A DNA stretch of 64,000 nucleotides from Aliarcobacter butzleri (lineage in GTDB: Bacteria > Campylobacterota > Campylobacteria > Campylobacterales > Arcobacteraceae). A model generated the notes under the pieces. The model saw only the letters and a program-made list of their open reading frames with translations. It did no database searches and had not been told where the DNA came from. The stretch is taken from the NCBI RefSeq assembly GCF_900187115.1, contig NZ_LT906455.1:1674001-1738000 (forward strand), read 5' to 3'. The translations under genes were made by a program, and so were the position numbers. Shown here in pieces: positions 45,291 through 55,087 of this stretch (the first letter of the stretch is position 1; every line of letters starts with the position of its first letter).

Positions 45291-45659
45291 TTACAACTTT
45301 TTAATAAATCTTCTTTCTATTTCTATATCACTTAAATTTGCATTATTTTCATCTAAGAAACCAAAAAAATATTTTTCATTTTTATATAAAACTTCAATTA
45401 TCAAAATATTATCTTCTTTATGATTTTCTGCAAATTTTTCTATTGTATTTATTGCTTCATTTTTCCAATATTTTTCGATTTCTGCATTGTTTCCTGCATC
45501 AAAAAACATACAATCTTCACACATAGAAAATAGATAATTTCCTGCACCTTCATAAATTTCAAATGAACTATCATCATTATCCAATTTTTCATTTGTAAAA
45601 GGACAAAAAAGGGCAAATCTTCCACCTAAATTTTCTGCATTTAATTCAATTTTTTTCAT
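45291..45659 (-). CDS. Hypothetical host protein with possible metal-binding cysteines
   Basis: ATG 45659 is chosen since AAGGA lies six bases before it. The 122-residue product has cysteines in LFCPFTNEKL and MCEDCMFF, which could bind a metal, and an acidic composition. It is not a recognised family. It lies downstream of the L,D-transpeptidase gene on the same strand. Confidence 0.55.
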   Translation of the reverse strand: MKKIELNAENLGGRFALFCPFTNEKLDNDDSSFEIYEGAGNYLFSMCEDCMFFDAGNNAEIEKYWKNEAINTIEKFAENHKEDNILIIEVLYKNEKYFFGFLDENNANLSDIEIERRFIKKL

Positions 45660-45672
45660 AATCATTCCTTAC

Positions 45673-46410
45673 TTATTTTAATACGACTTTTATATCATCC
45701 ATACTTTTAAAATCTATAAATTCATTTAATAACCCTACAAGTTCGACAACTTCACTATTTTTCATTCTTATACAACCGCTTGATTCATAACTTCCGATTG
45801 TTTTTTCATTGATTGTTCCATGTATTCTAAAAGTCTCTTTTCCATCAACTTTATGAGTTAAATTTATTTTTGCACTTCCCATATAGTTTAGTTTATCACC
45901 TGCTTTTACAATTTTTGGTAAATCAATACCTCTTTTTTTGAAACTTTCTATTGTATCAACAGTTGGATACCAAACAGGATTTAGTGTGATTGAAGTTATC
46001 TGTCCAACACCTAAAGGTTTTTTAATATCTTTTTTTGCTGTTGAAACTTTATATGTTTTTAGATTTTCAATTTTTTTATCATATTTTGCATTTACTTTCA
46101 TCAAATTTTTTGAAGAATCAACTTCGATTATTAAACTATCATAAGCTCCCATAGGTGATAATAAATTATCCACTTTTTTAAAAGTAGAAAGTTTTGGAGT
46201 ATATCTAGTTATATCTTTTGTTCCAATAACTGAAAAATCTTCAAAGAATTTTTCTTCATCAAAAGAGATTTTTTTTAAATTTATCTGTTCTTTTAGATAA
46301 TTTGAAGTTTTTATTAAAAACTCTTTTACTACAAAAACTGAATCTTTTTCATTATTTGCATATAAATAACTAGAAAAAATAATAAAAAATAGAAAAATAT
46401 TTTTTATCAT
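45673..46410 (-). CDS. L,D-transpeptidase (YkuD family)
   Basis: The 245-residue protein has an N-terminal signal peptide (IKNIFLFFIIFSSYLYA) and a C-terminal YkuD domain with FRIHGT and the catalytic SSGCIRM motif. It would crosslink or modify peptidoglycan in the periplasm; relatives in this phylum affect cell shape. Its ATG overlaps the stop of the small lipoprotein gene (ATGA). Confidence 0.87.
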   Translation of the reverse strand: MIKNIFLFFIIFSSYLYANNEKDSVFVVKEFLIKTSNYLKEQINLKKISFDEEKFFEDFSVIGTKDITRYTPKLSTFKKVDNLLSPMGAYDSLIIEVDSSKNLMKVNAKYDKKIENLKTYKVSTAKKDIKKPLGVGQITSITLNPVWYPTVDTIESFKKRGIDLPKIVKAGDKLNYMGSAKINLTHKVDGKETFRIHGTINEKTIGSYESSGCIRMKNSEVVELVGLLNEFIDFKSMDDIKVVLK

Positions 46411-46571
46411 TCTGTTGCTTCGTGAATTGATTTTTTTACAGAATGATAAACATCACTTGAAGTATCTTTTGTAGCTTCCCAAGCTCTATTGCTATCTTGT
46501 TTTATTCCAGTCCAAGTTGCACAACCTTGAAAAAAAACTATAAGAATAGTTAATAACATAAATTTTATCAT
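46407..46571 (-). CDS. 54-residue lipoprotein, entericidin-like
   Basis: The product MIKFMLLTILIVFFQGCATW has a lipobox (FQGC) and continues with TGIKQDSNRAWEATKD, then a helical tail ending HEATE. The layout resembles entericidin-like small lipoproteins. It is translationally coupled to the L,D-transpeptidase, so a cell-envelope link is likely. It is short but well supported by the lipobox and coupling. Confidence 0.65.
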   Translation of the reverse strand: MIKFMLLTILIVFFQGCATWTGIKQDSNRAWEATKDTSSDVYHSVKKSIHEATE

Positions 46572-46700
46572 TGCTTAACTCTCTTTTTAAATGAAATTAT
46601 ACTTGTATTTATAACATTTTTTAAAATAGAAAGAAATTAAGGATTTTAGGCATTTCATTAATTGGATTTTGGTACAATTGCCAAAAAAATTAGGATTATT

Positions 46701-47852
46701 ATGAGTGAACAAATAGAAACAACATTAAGCCATATTTCAAAATTTGCACCTTTTGAGGATATTTATGGAGCATCACATTTTCCTATATATAATACGGGAA
46801 CTTTTGATTTAAAAAAGCAAAAAGGTGAAAAAATCTATGATTATACAAGAAGTGACAATCCTACAAGAGAAACTTTAGAAAATCTTTTTACTTATGTTGA
46901 AAAAGGCGCTGGTTGCGTTTGTACACATACAGGAATTGCAGCTGTTTCACTTCTATTTGAAACTGTTCTAAAAGCAAATGCTTCTGTTTTAGTCGAAGCT
47001 GATTGTTACGGTGGAACATTTAGACTTCTTAAAGTTTTTAAAGAAAAGTATAATATTCAAGTTCATTTTGCAAATTTTTGTGATGAAGATATGGTTGAAC
47101 ATATTTTAAAAACTCATAATATTGACTTAGTTTTATGTGAAAGTCCTACAAATCCTGGATTAAAAATCATTGATTTAGAAAAAATAGCAACAATATCACA
47201 TAAATATAACTCTTTATTTGCTGTTGATAATTCACTTGCAACTTTTATAAGCCAAAAACCACTTGAACTTGGAGCTGATTTTTCACTATTTTCTACTACA
47301 AAATATATAAGTGGTCACGGTAGCGTAGTTGCAGGTGCAATAGTTGCTAAAACAAAAGAGTTAAGTCAACAAATTCATTATTATGCAAATGCTTTAGGAA
47401 GAAGTCAAAATCCATTTGATGTATTTTTAATAAGTCTTGGTATTCCAACACTAAAAGTTAGAATGAAAGAACATCAAGAAAACTCTATAGAAATTGCAAA
47501 ATTTTTAGAAAAACAAGAATATATAATAAAAGTTACGCACCCTGCACTTCCATCTCATCCACAATATGAGTTAGCAAAAAAACAAATGGCATTTATTCCT
47601 GGAGTTTTTTGTGTAGATTTTAAAAGTGTTGAATTAGCAGAAAAGTTCATAGAAAAAACAAAACTTTTTGGTGAAAAATGCTCTTTTGGAAGTCCTGATA
47701 GTAGAGTTGAAATTCCTGCAAAAATTTCTCATGCAAGTTTTTCAAAAGAAGAGTTAAAAGCTATTGGAATAAGTGATAGTACAGTTAGATTTTCTATTGG
47801 TTTAGAAAATGTACAAGATTTAATAAAAGATATAGAACAAGCAGTAAGATAA
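46701..47852 (+). CDS. Trans-sulfuration PLP enzyme (cystathionine lyase/synthase family)
   Basis: ATG 46701 is chosen for its AGGA site; upstream codons lack support. The 383-residue protein has the family motifs: YDYTRSDNPTRETLE, ESPTNPGLKI, and the PLP lysine in STTKYISGHGSVVAG. It may be a cystathionine beta-lyase or gamma-synthase; sequence alone does not tell. With the following gene it could convert cysteine to homocysteine. One base separates them. Confidence 0.8.
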   Translation: MSEQIETTLSHISKFAPFEDIYGASHFPIYNTGTFDLKKQKGEKIYDYTRSDNPTRETLENLFTYVEKGAGCVCTHTGIAAVSLLFETVLKANASVLVEADCYGGTFRLLKVFKEKYNIQVHFANFCDEDMVEHILKTHNIDLVLCESPTNPGLKIIDLEKIATISHKYNSLFAVDNSLATFISQKPLELGADFSLFSTTKYISGHGSVVAGAIVAKTKELSQQIHYYANALGRSQNPFDVFLISLGIPTLKVRMKEHQENSIEIAKFLEKQEYIIKVTHPALPSHPQYELAKKQMAFIPGVFCVDFKSVELAEKFIEKTKLFGEKCSFGSPDSRVEIPAKISHASFSKEELKAIGISDSTVRFSIGLENVQDLIKDIEQAVR

Positions 47853-47853
47853 G

Positions 47854-49350
47854 ATGAATAAAACAATTTTTAATCCCATTCCTTGTGGGCAAACTTTACC
47901 TTTAAACAATATTCACGCAGTTTCGGTTAGTATGCCAAACTTACAAGATGTGATTGATTATGAAGAACAAACGCCTGAAATTTTAGAAAAAATCACAACG
48001 GCATATCCTAGATTTATCATTCATCCTTATTTAAAACTTTTGGCTAATTATTTAAAAGAAAAGTACGAAGTTTGTGACAACTATGAAATAATCCTTTTAA
48101 GTTCACAAAAAGCAGTAAAAGCTGTAAGTTGCAGATATTTTATACATAATAAATTTGAATTCGATGAACCTTTTGGAGTTATAAAAGTTTTAAAAGGAAG
48201 ACAATATCAAAAAGTTTTAAAGTTTATTCAACATCTTGGATATAACTTATCTTCGAGATTGGCACAAGATTATTTATATAAAATTGGAGTTATTTCAAAA
48301 CTTCACGAGGAAGAACTAGAAAATGAATCAAAAGCGAAAGAAATTCTAGTTTCAAGTCTATCAAAAGCATATAAACAACCAGAAAAAAATATCTGTTTAA
48401 ATCCATCTGGAATGAATGCAATGTATTGCGTTTTAAAAGGAATCAAAAATATCCAAGCTAGAAATGGAAGAACTATTTTGGTACAACTAGGTTGGTTATA
48501 TCTTGATACTATGAATATAGTAAATCACTATTTTGAAGAGAGTAAAATTTTCTATGATATTACAAAATTAGATTTGCTTGAAGAGTTTTTAAAAAAAGAT
48601 GGATTGAGTGTATCTGCAATAGTTACTGAAATTCCTACAAATCCACTAGTACAAACTGTTGATTTAGAAAAACTGAAAACTCTTTGTGATACTTATAATA
48701 TTCCTTTAGTTATTGATTCTACTTTTGCAACTCCATATAACTTGGATTTAAATCCTTATGCTGATATTTATGTAGAATCTTTGACAAAATTTGCCTGTGG
48801 AAATGCTGATGTTCTGATGGGAGCAGTCATTTTAAATCAAAATTCAAAAATTTCACATATCTCTTATGAGTTTTTCAAACATGCTGATGAACCATATATA
48901 AAAGATATTCAAAGAATTGCTTTTCAAATAAAAAATTATGAAAAAAGAGTGAAAAAAATAAGTCAAAATACAAAACAATTAGCTTCTTATTTAGAAAATG
49001 CACCATTTATAGACAAAGTTTTTTATTGTTTAAGTCCAAATTATAAAGAAAATTACGAAAAACTTATGATTGATGATAATAGTTTATGTGGAATAATCTC
49101 AATAACATTTAAAAAAGATTTTCAAAAAGTTTATGATAGTTTAAACTTTCCAAAAGGTCCAAGTTTGGGAACTGAATTTACACTTTTGATGCCATATACT
49201 TATCTTGCACATTATGATTTAATCTCAAGTGAAAATGGCAAAGAGTTTTTAAAACAGATAAATCTTCCAATAGAACTTTTAAGAATTTCAGTAGGAATAG
49301 AACCAATAGAAGAGATAATAAAAGAGTTTGAAAAGATAAATCAAATCTAA
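47854..49350 (+). CDS. Cystathionine gamma-synthase-like PLP enzyme with long N-terminal extension
   Basis: The 498-residue protein is about 110 residues longer than usual family members. The C-terminal part has the PLP fold: NPSGMNAMY, TEIPTNPLVQTVDLEKL, and the lysine in VESLTKFACGNAD. The first 170 residues are an extra domain, a layout like fungal STR2-type cystathionine gamma-synthases. It pairs with the shorter enzyme before it, so the two may catalyse successive steps of methionine synthesis. Confidence 0.72.
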   Translation: MNKTIFNPIPCGQTLPLNNIHAVSVSMPNLQDVIDYEEQTPEILEKITTAYPRFIIHPYLKLLANYLKEKYEVCDNYEIILLSSQKAVKAVSCRYFIHNKFEFDEPFGVIKVLKGRQYQKVLKFIQHLGYNLSSRLAQDYLYKIGVISKLHEEELENESKAKEILVSSLSKAYKQPEKNICLNPSGMNAMYCVLKGIKNIQARNGRTILVQLGWLYLDTMNIVNHYFEESKIFYDITKLDLLEEFLKKDGLSVSAIVTEIPTNPLVQTVDLEKLKTLCDTYNIPLVIDSTFATPYNLDLNPYADIYVESLTKFACGNADVLMGAVILNQNSKISHISYEFFKHADEPYIKDIQRIAFQIKNYEKRVKKISQNTKQLASYLENAPFIDKVFYCLSPNYKENYEKLMIDDNSLCGIISITFKKDFQKVYDSLNFPKGPSLGTEFTLLMPYTYLAHYDLISSENGKEFLKQINLPIELLRISVGIEPIEEIIKEFEKINQI

Positions 49351-49362
49351 TTTATTTATCTT

Positions 49363-50028
49363 CTAAAAAACTAACTTATACCCTACTCCATACTCTGTTA
49401 GAAGATATTTTGGATTTGCTCCATTATCTCCTAGTTTTATTCTAATATTTTTAATGTGATAGTCTAAACTTCTATCACTTTGAATAATCGAAGATAAAAA
49501 ATCTAATAATTTTTCTCTTTTTACTATTTGATTTTTATGTTTTATTAAAAAAGACAAAATCTCAAACTCTGTTTTTGTCAATTTTAAAGGTTCTTCATTA
49601 AATGAAATTACATTATCATTTATTTCAAACGATGATTTCTTTGTAGCATTTGATATAAAATTGGAACTATTTTTTAGTTGAACCCAAATTCTAGCTTCTA
49701 ACTCTTCAGGATCAATTGGTTTAACCATATAATCATTTGCACCCAATTTAAAAGCTTGAAGTTTTGTATTTTTATCTGAATAGGCACTTAAAACTAAAAT
49801 AGGAATATTTTTTTTATTTTTATTTACAAATTTTAATACTTCAAAACCATTAAAATCTGGTAAGTTTATATCTAATAAAATAATAGAGTATTTATTAAAA
49901 TTTATGTTAGAAATAGCATCAGTAACTGTGTTCACAATATCGACTATAAAGTCAAATTCTTCTAAAAAATTACTGATTAACAAAGCACTATTATCGTCAT
50001 CTTCTACTAATAAAATTTTGTATTCCAT
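49363..50028 (-). CDS. OmpR/PhoB-type response regulator
   Basis: The 221-residue protein has a receiver domain with acidic pocket (VEDDD), the phospho-acceptor Asp in ILLDINLPDFNG and Lys in MVKPIDPEEL, followed by a winged-helix DNA-binding domain (LTKTEFEILSFLIKH, LDYHIKNIRIKLGD). Its partner kinase is not adjacent; the kinase at 57307 is one candidate. It is divergent from the first chemoreceptor. Confidence 0.9.
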   Translation of the reverse strand: MEYKILLVEDDDNSALLISNFLEEFDFIVDIVNTVTDAISNINFNKYSIILLDINLPDFNGFEVLKFVNKNKKNIPILVLSAYSDKNTKLQAFKLGANDYMVKPIDPEELEARIWVQLKNSSNFISNATKKSSFEINDNVISFNEEPLKLTKTEFEILSFLIKHKNQIVKREKLLDFLSSIIQSDRSLDYHIKNIRIKLGDNGANPKYLLTEYGVGYKLVF

Positions 50029-50042
50029 TTTTATTTCCCTCT

Positions 50043-50092
50043 GATTCCTCAGATTTTACTATTACTTTGCTTACATTCTAATATTACAATTA
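50043..50092 (+). repeat. Upstream repeat of chemoreceptor 1 (promoter duplication)
   Basis: About 50 bases beginning GATTCCTCAGATTTT and including TTTGCTTACATT and TAATATTA occur nearly unchanged at 54955-55004. Both copies lie 25-85 bases before a chemoreceptor gene. They probably hold a shared promoter. Confidence 0.65.
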
Positions 50093-50116
50093 CGTAATCA
50101 ATTTAGGAGATAAGAG

Positions 50117-52123
50117 ATGTTACAAAATCTAAAAACAAAAGCGAAGTTATCAATACTTTCTTTTATAGCCTTATTAGCAATATTAATATTAGGAATATTA
50201 GGTACAGTTCAATTAAAACAAGTAAATAATGGATTAGTAAGAGTATATAATGATAGAGTTCTTCCATTAGAACAATTAAAAATTATTGCAGATGAATATG
50301 CAGTTAATATAGTTGATACAACACACCAAACAAGAAATGGAAATTTTAATTTTGATAAATGTGTTTCAAATATTGATGAAGCTCAAACTAAAATTAAATT
50401 AAATTTAGAAAAATACTTATCAACAGAGTTAACAAAAGAGGAGAAAGTTTTAGTTGATAGCTTAAAATCATTTGTAGCAAAAGGTGATGAAGTAACAAAT
50501 AAAATAAAACAATCATGTAAAAATAAAGATATAGATAGTATCACAAAAATAACAATAGAAGAACTTTATCCAAATATTGATCCAATTAGTGAAAAAGTAT
50601 CAGAATTAATAAAACTTCAACTAGATGTTGCAAAAAATGAAACTGATGTTGCAGCAGAGATTTACTCTTCAAGTAAAACAACTATAATCTTAACAATTGT
50701 CATTTCATTTGTAGTTCTTACTCTTTTATCATATTCAATTATCTCAGATATTATTAAAAAATTAGATAAAGTAAAAACAGAATTACTTAACTTCTTCTCA
50801 TTCTTAAATAAAGAGAAAAATGATGTAACTTTACTAGATATAAACTCAAAAGATGAGTTTGGAGAGATGGCAATAGTTATAAATGAGAATATTGCAAAAA
50901 CTAAAAAATTAATAGAAGAAGATGTAGCATTAATAGAAGATGCAAAAGTAGTAATGAGTAGAGTAAATAATGGATGGTATGGACAGTTTATAGAGAAATC
51001 AACTTCAAATGCTTCATTAGAAGAGTTTAAAAATAATGTAAATAAAATGATAGATAATACAAAAAATAGATTTGTACATGTAAATGAAGTATTAACTAGT
51101 TATTCTAAAAATAATTTTATACCAGTTTTAAAAATGGAAGCAAATGATGAAAGAGGTGGAGTATTTGAAACTTTAGTAAATGGATTAAATACTTTACAAC
51201 AAACATTGACACAAATGCTAGTAGAGAATAAAACAAATGGATTAACATTGGATAAAAGCTCAAATGTATTATTAGCAAATGTAGATAAATTAAACCTAAG
51301 CTCAAATGAAGCAGCAGCAAGTTTAGAAGAGACAGCAGCAGCATTAGAAGAAGTAACTTCAAATGTAAGAAATAATACACAAAATATAGCACAAATGGCA
51401 AAACTATCAACAGAAGTAACAGCTTCTGCAAGTCAAGGTGAGAAATTAGCAAATGAAACAACAGTTGCTATGGATGAAATAAATAATCAAGTTAATTTGA
51501 TTAATGAAGCAATAGGTGTTATTGATAATATAGCATTCCAAACAAATATCCTTTCTTTAAACGCAGCTGTTGAAGCAGCAACAGCAGGTGAAGCAGGAAA
51601 AGGATTTGCAGTTGTTGCAGGAGAAGTAAGAAATCTAGCATCTAGGAGCGCTGAAGCAGCAAGAGAAATAAAAACAATAGTTGAAAATGCAACAAGTAAA
51701 GCAAATCAAGGTAAAAGTATCGCAACAAATATGATAGAAGGATATAAAGAGTTAAATCAAAATATTTCTCAAACAATAAGCTTGATAAGTGATATACAAA
51801 ACGCAAGTAAAGAACAATTGCTTGGAATTGAACAAATAAATGATGCAGTAACACAATTAGATAGACAAACACAACAAAATGCAATGATAGCAAGTCAAAC
51901 ACATGATGTAGCATTGATAACAGATGAGATATCAAAACTAATAGTAAGTGATGCAGATTCAAAAGAGTTTGTTGGTAAACATGATGTTAAAGCTAAAAAT
52001 GTAAATGTTGGAACTAATAATAAACAAATACATGAAGTAGAGAAAAGAACTGTAACACCAACAAAAAAAGATACAAAAGTAGTATCATCTAAAACTAACG
52101 ACAATGAATGGGAAAGCTTTTAG
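50117..52123 (+). CDS. Methyl-accepting chemotaxis protein 1
   Basis: The 668-residue protein has a membrane span at about 11-31, a periplasmic four-helix-bundle type sensor, a second span near 190-212, a HAMP-like region and a full signalling domain with the hairpin tip ([17 protein letters not shown]). It ends in NEWESF, which resembles the CheR/CheB docking pentapeptide. From about residue 365 on it is almost identical to the protein at 55088. An AGGAG site precedes the ATG. Confidence 0.93.
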   Translation: MLQNLKTKAKLSILSFIALLAILILGILGTVQLKQVNNGLVRVYNDRVLPLEQLKIIADEYAVNIVDTTHQTRNGNFNFDKCVSNIDEAQTKIKLNLEKYLSTELTKEEKVLVDSLKSFVAKGDEVTNKIKQSCKNKDIDSITKITIEELYPNIDPISEKVSELIKLQLDVAKNETDVAAEIYSSSKTTIILTIVISFVVLTLLSYSIISDIIKKLDKVKTELLNFFSFLNKEKNDVTLLDINSKDEFGEMAIVINENIAKTKKLIEEDVALIEDAKVVMSRVNNGWYGQFIEKSTSNASLEEFKNNVNKMIDNTKNRFVHVNEVLTSYSKNNFIPVLKMEANDERGGVFETLVNGLNTLQQTLTQMLVENKTNGLTLDKSSNVLLANVDKLNLSSNEAAASLEETAAALEEVTSNVRNNTQNIAQMAKLSTEVTASASQGEKLANETTVAMDEINNQVNLINEAIGVIDNIAFQTNILSLNAAVEAATAGEAGKGFAVVAGEVRNLASRSAEAAREIKTIVENATSKANQGKSIATNMIEGYKELNQNISQTISLISDIQNASKEQLLGIEQINDAVTQLDRQTQQNAMIASQTHDVALITDEISKLIVSDADSKEFVGKHDVKAKNVNVGTNNKQIHEVEKRTVTPTKKDTKVVSSKTNDNEWESF

Positions 52124-52142
52124 GCTTTAGGTGGTTAAACAT

Positions 52143-52736
52143 ATGAAAACTTGTAAAAATAGAATCAAACCTCTTTTGTTAAGAGACATAAAAACAGAAG
52201 CATTGCTTGTTTTTATAAGAACAACTTTGGAAGATTATTTTAGACAAATTGAAGAATCTAATTCTCATTTTGAATTAGGTTCAAAAGAAGATAGCGAATT
52301 TGTTTTCAATGAATTAAAAAAACTATTAGAAAAATTACAAGATACAGTAATAAACTCTTCTTATTTAAGAAGTTTAATGGAAACTGCTTCAAGACATCCT
52401 TCTTTAAAACTTCTTGCAAAAAAGGAAGAACCTTTGATTGTTTATTATAACTCTTTAGTAAAAACAATCGAAAGATTACTCACAAATGGAAGTTCATGGA
52501 TACCAGAATTAATAGTAATTGCACTTTTGAGTGAATGGATAATAGAAGAAGAAAAATCAACTTTTTTCTATCCATTTTTAAAAGATTTAGATTATATTGA
52601 TTTGATTAGTAGATATGATAATGCAAAAATAGGATTAGATAAAGACAAAAGAGAAATTGTACTTAATATGTATAAAATCTCTTCAAGTTTAGTTGAAAAA
52701 CTTAAAAATACAAAATTCAAAGTAAGAAAAAAATAA
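52143..52736 (+). CDS. Hypothetical helical protein in signalling cluster
   Basis: ATG 52143 is chosen for its AGGTGG site; GTG 52131 is possible. The product of 197 residues is all-helical, starts MKTCKNRIKPLLLRDIKTE and has FLKDLDYIDLISRYDN. No domain is recognised. It lies between a chemoreceptor and an HD-GYP protein on the same strand with short spacers, so a signalling role is likely. Confidence 0.5.
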   Translation: MKTCKNRIKPLLLRDIKTEALLVFIRTTLEDYFRQIEESNSHFELGSKEDSEFVFNELKKLLEKLQDTVINSSYLRSLMETASRHPSLKLLAKKEEPLIVYYNSLVKTIERLLTNGSSWIPELIVIALLSEWIIEEEKSTFFYPFLKDLDYIDLISRYDNAKIGLDKDKREIVLNMYKISSSLVEKLKNTKFKVRKK

Positions 52737-52752
52737 AAATCAAGGTTCATTA

Positions 52753-54948
52753 ATGAATAATTCTGATTGTTTTGACAAATTCAATTTTATAGCGAATAGT
52801 TATAATATCTTAATCATTGAAGATTCAACATCAATGATTAAAATTATAGATAATATTTTTCAAAAAAATGGATTTAATACTTTTTTGAGCCTTACACTAG
52901 AAAATGCAAGAAAAATAATAACTTCAAATCATATTGATTATATAATTTTAGATATAAATCTTCCTGATGGAAATGGATATGAGATAATAAAAGAACTATC
53001 TAGCTCTATAAAAATTATAGTTTTAACTTCACAAACAGATTCACAGTTAAGAGAAGCCTCTTATCAAAAAGGAGTGATTGATTTTATAAATAAAGATAAA
53101 AACTTTTTATATAAAATTTCAGAAATACCAAACTTAATAAAACAATTAGAAAAAAATAGAACAAAAACTATTTTAATTGTAGAAGATTCTTTTATTGTTA
53201 GAGAACAATTAAAAGATATATTAACTAATAGAAACTATAAAGTCTTAGAAGCAAAAGATGAAAATGATGCCTTAAAGATAGTAACTTTAAATAAAATAGA
53301 CTTAATATTATTAGATTTAGAGCTTGAGAAATCAAATGGTTATGATTTTTTGATAAAAAATAAAAAATTAATTTTAGAACAATTAAATATCAAAGTTGTA
53401 ATCATTACAGGAAATATTTCACCAACTATTATTAGAGATTCTTTTAGATTAGGTGTAAAAGAAATTATAAAAAAACCCTTTATGATTGAAGAATTGGTAT
53501 TAAAAACTGACATTTTGATGAATAATAAAGATGTTGAAGATGAAATCGTTTATAAAACTCATTTACTAAATCAATATAAAAATACAGTAGATAGAAGTGC
53601 AATTGTTTCAAAAACAAATGAAAAAGGAATAATAACTTATGTAAATGAAGCCTTTTGTAATATTTCAGGTTATTCACAAAATGAGTTATTAGGAAAATCA
53701 CATAATATTGTAAGACATGAAGATATGGATTCTTTAATATTTAAAGAGATGTGGCATACAATTAAAATTTTAAAACAATCTTGGAGTGGTATTGTAAAAA
53801 ACAAAAAAAAAGATGGAAATCCTTATTGGGTTCAAACAATAATAAATCCTATTTTAGATGAGAATGGAAATATTTTAGAATTTATAGGAATAAGAACTGA
53901 TATAACTGAAATTGAAAAAACAAAAGAGTATTTAAAAAATCAATTTGATATTTCACAAAATAATTTTCAAGAAGTAATGAACCTTTCAAAACTATATAGA
54001 AATGCAATTGAAAGAAGTAATATTATTCTTAGAGTAAATGCAAATAAAATCATTACTTATGCAAATGAACAATTTTACAAAATAAGTGGTTTTACAAAAG
54101 AAGAGTTAATAGGTACTCATTATGATTCTTTGAAAATCTCAGATTCAAATATCAATTCAAACATAGAAAACATGTGGCAAACAATATCAAATGGAGAAAT
54201 TTGGGAAGGTCAAATAAGTAATATTTTTAAAGACAATAAAACTTATCACTTTTTAGCAACAATAGTTCCAATAGTAAATTTGAATGGTCAAGTTTTAGAA
54301 TATATGGGTATTAGAAAAGATATTACGGATGTAATTGAACTTCATAAAGAAATAGAAGAAACCCAAAAAGAAATTATTTATAAAATGGGAGAAATAGCAG
54401 AAAGTAGAAGTAATGAAACAGGAAATCATGTAAAAAGAGTTGCAGAATATTCAAAACTTTTAGCACTGTTGTATGGTTTAGATGAAAAAGAATCTGATAC
54501 TTTATTTACAGCAAGTCCAATGCATGATATAGGAAAAGTTGGTGTTCCTGACTCTATTTTAAATAAAGCTGGGAAATTAGATGAAAATGAATACAAAATG
54601 ATGAAAAAGCATTGTGTTATAGGATATAACATACTAAAAAACTCAAAAAGAGAGATTTTAAAAGCAGCAGCAATAGTAGCAATGCAACATCATGAAAAAT
54701 GGGATGGAAGTGGATATCCTAGAGGTTTAAAAGAAGAAGAAATACATATTTATGGAAGAATCACAGCAGTAGCAGATGTATTTGATGCTCTAGGAAGCCA
54801 TAGATGTTATAAAGAAGCATGGGAAGATGAAAAAATATTTGAATTATTTAGAAATGAAAAAGGCAAACATTTTGATCCAAAACTTGTAGATTTATTCTTT
54901 GATAATATAGATAAATTCATAGAAATAAAAAACAAATATAAAGATTAA
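52753..54948 (+). CDS. Double-receiver, double-PAS HD-GYP protein (c-di-GMP phosphodiesterase)
   Basis: The 731-residue protein has two receiver domains (ILDINLPDGNG near 60; LLLDLELEKSNG near 193), two PAS domains with PAC segments (about 280-400 and 410-530) and a C-terminal HD-GYP domain: MHDIGKVGVPD, HHEKWDGSGYPRGL and ITAVADVFDALGS. The metal-binding His and Asp residues and GYP are all intact. It would hydrolyse c-di-GMP in response to phosphorylation and a PAS signal. Confidence 0.92.
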   Translation: MNNSDCFDKFNFIANSYNILIIEDSTSMIKIIDNIFQKNGFNTFLSLTLENARKIITSNHIDYIILDINLPDGNGYEIIKELSSSIKIIVLTSQTDSQLREASYQKGVIDFINKDKNFLYKISEIPNLIKQLEKNRTKTILIVEDSFIVREQLKDILTNRNYKVLEAKDENDALKIVTLNKIDLILLDLELEKSNGYDFLIKNKKLILEQLNIKVVIITGNISPTIIRDSFRLGVKEIIKKPFMIEELVLKTDILMNNKDVEDEIVYKTHLLNQYKNTVDRSAIVSKTNEKGIITYVNEAFCNISGYSQNELLGKSHNIVRHEDMDSLIFKEMWHTIKILKQSWSGIVKNKKKDGNPYWVQTIINPILDENGNILEFIGIRTDITEIEKTKEYLKNQFDISQNNFQEVMNLSKLYRNAIERSNIILRVNANKIITYANEQFYKISGFTKEELIGTHYDSLKISDSNINSNIENMWQTISNGEIWEGQISNIFKDNKTYHFLATIVPIVNLNGQVLEYMGIRKDITDVIELHKEIEETQKEIIYKMGEIAESRSNETGNHVKRVAEYSKLLALLYGLDEKESDTLFTASPMHDIGKVGVPDSILNKAGKLDENEYKMMKKHCVIGYNILKNSKREILKAAAIVAMQHHEKWDGSGYPRGLKEEEIHIYGRITAVADVFDALGSHRCYKEAWEDEKIFELFRNEKGKHFDPKLVDLFFDNIDKFIEIKNKYKD

Positions 54949-54954
54949 AACTCG

Positions 54955-55004
54955 GATTCCTCAGATTTTGCTATTACTTTGCTTACATTTTAATATTATA
55001 ATTT
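54955..55004 (+). repeat. Upstream repeat of chemoreceptor 2 (promoter duplication)
   Basis: This is the second copy of the 50-base string at 50043-50092, with only a few base changes. It starts a few bases after the HD-GYP stop and lies before the second chemoreceptor. Confidence 0.65.
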
Positions 55005-55087
55005 CACTAAGATATTTATAAATTCCATTATTTATATTGGAATTCAAATTAAATGTATAAATCAAAACTTAAAATAAGGATATTTAA

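Noticed and set aside
50043-50092. Sigma-54 promoter before the chemoreceptors, from TTTGCTT
   Set aside because: The required GG about ten bases upstream of the GC is missing in both copies.
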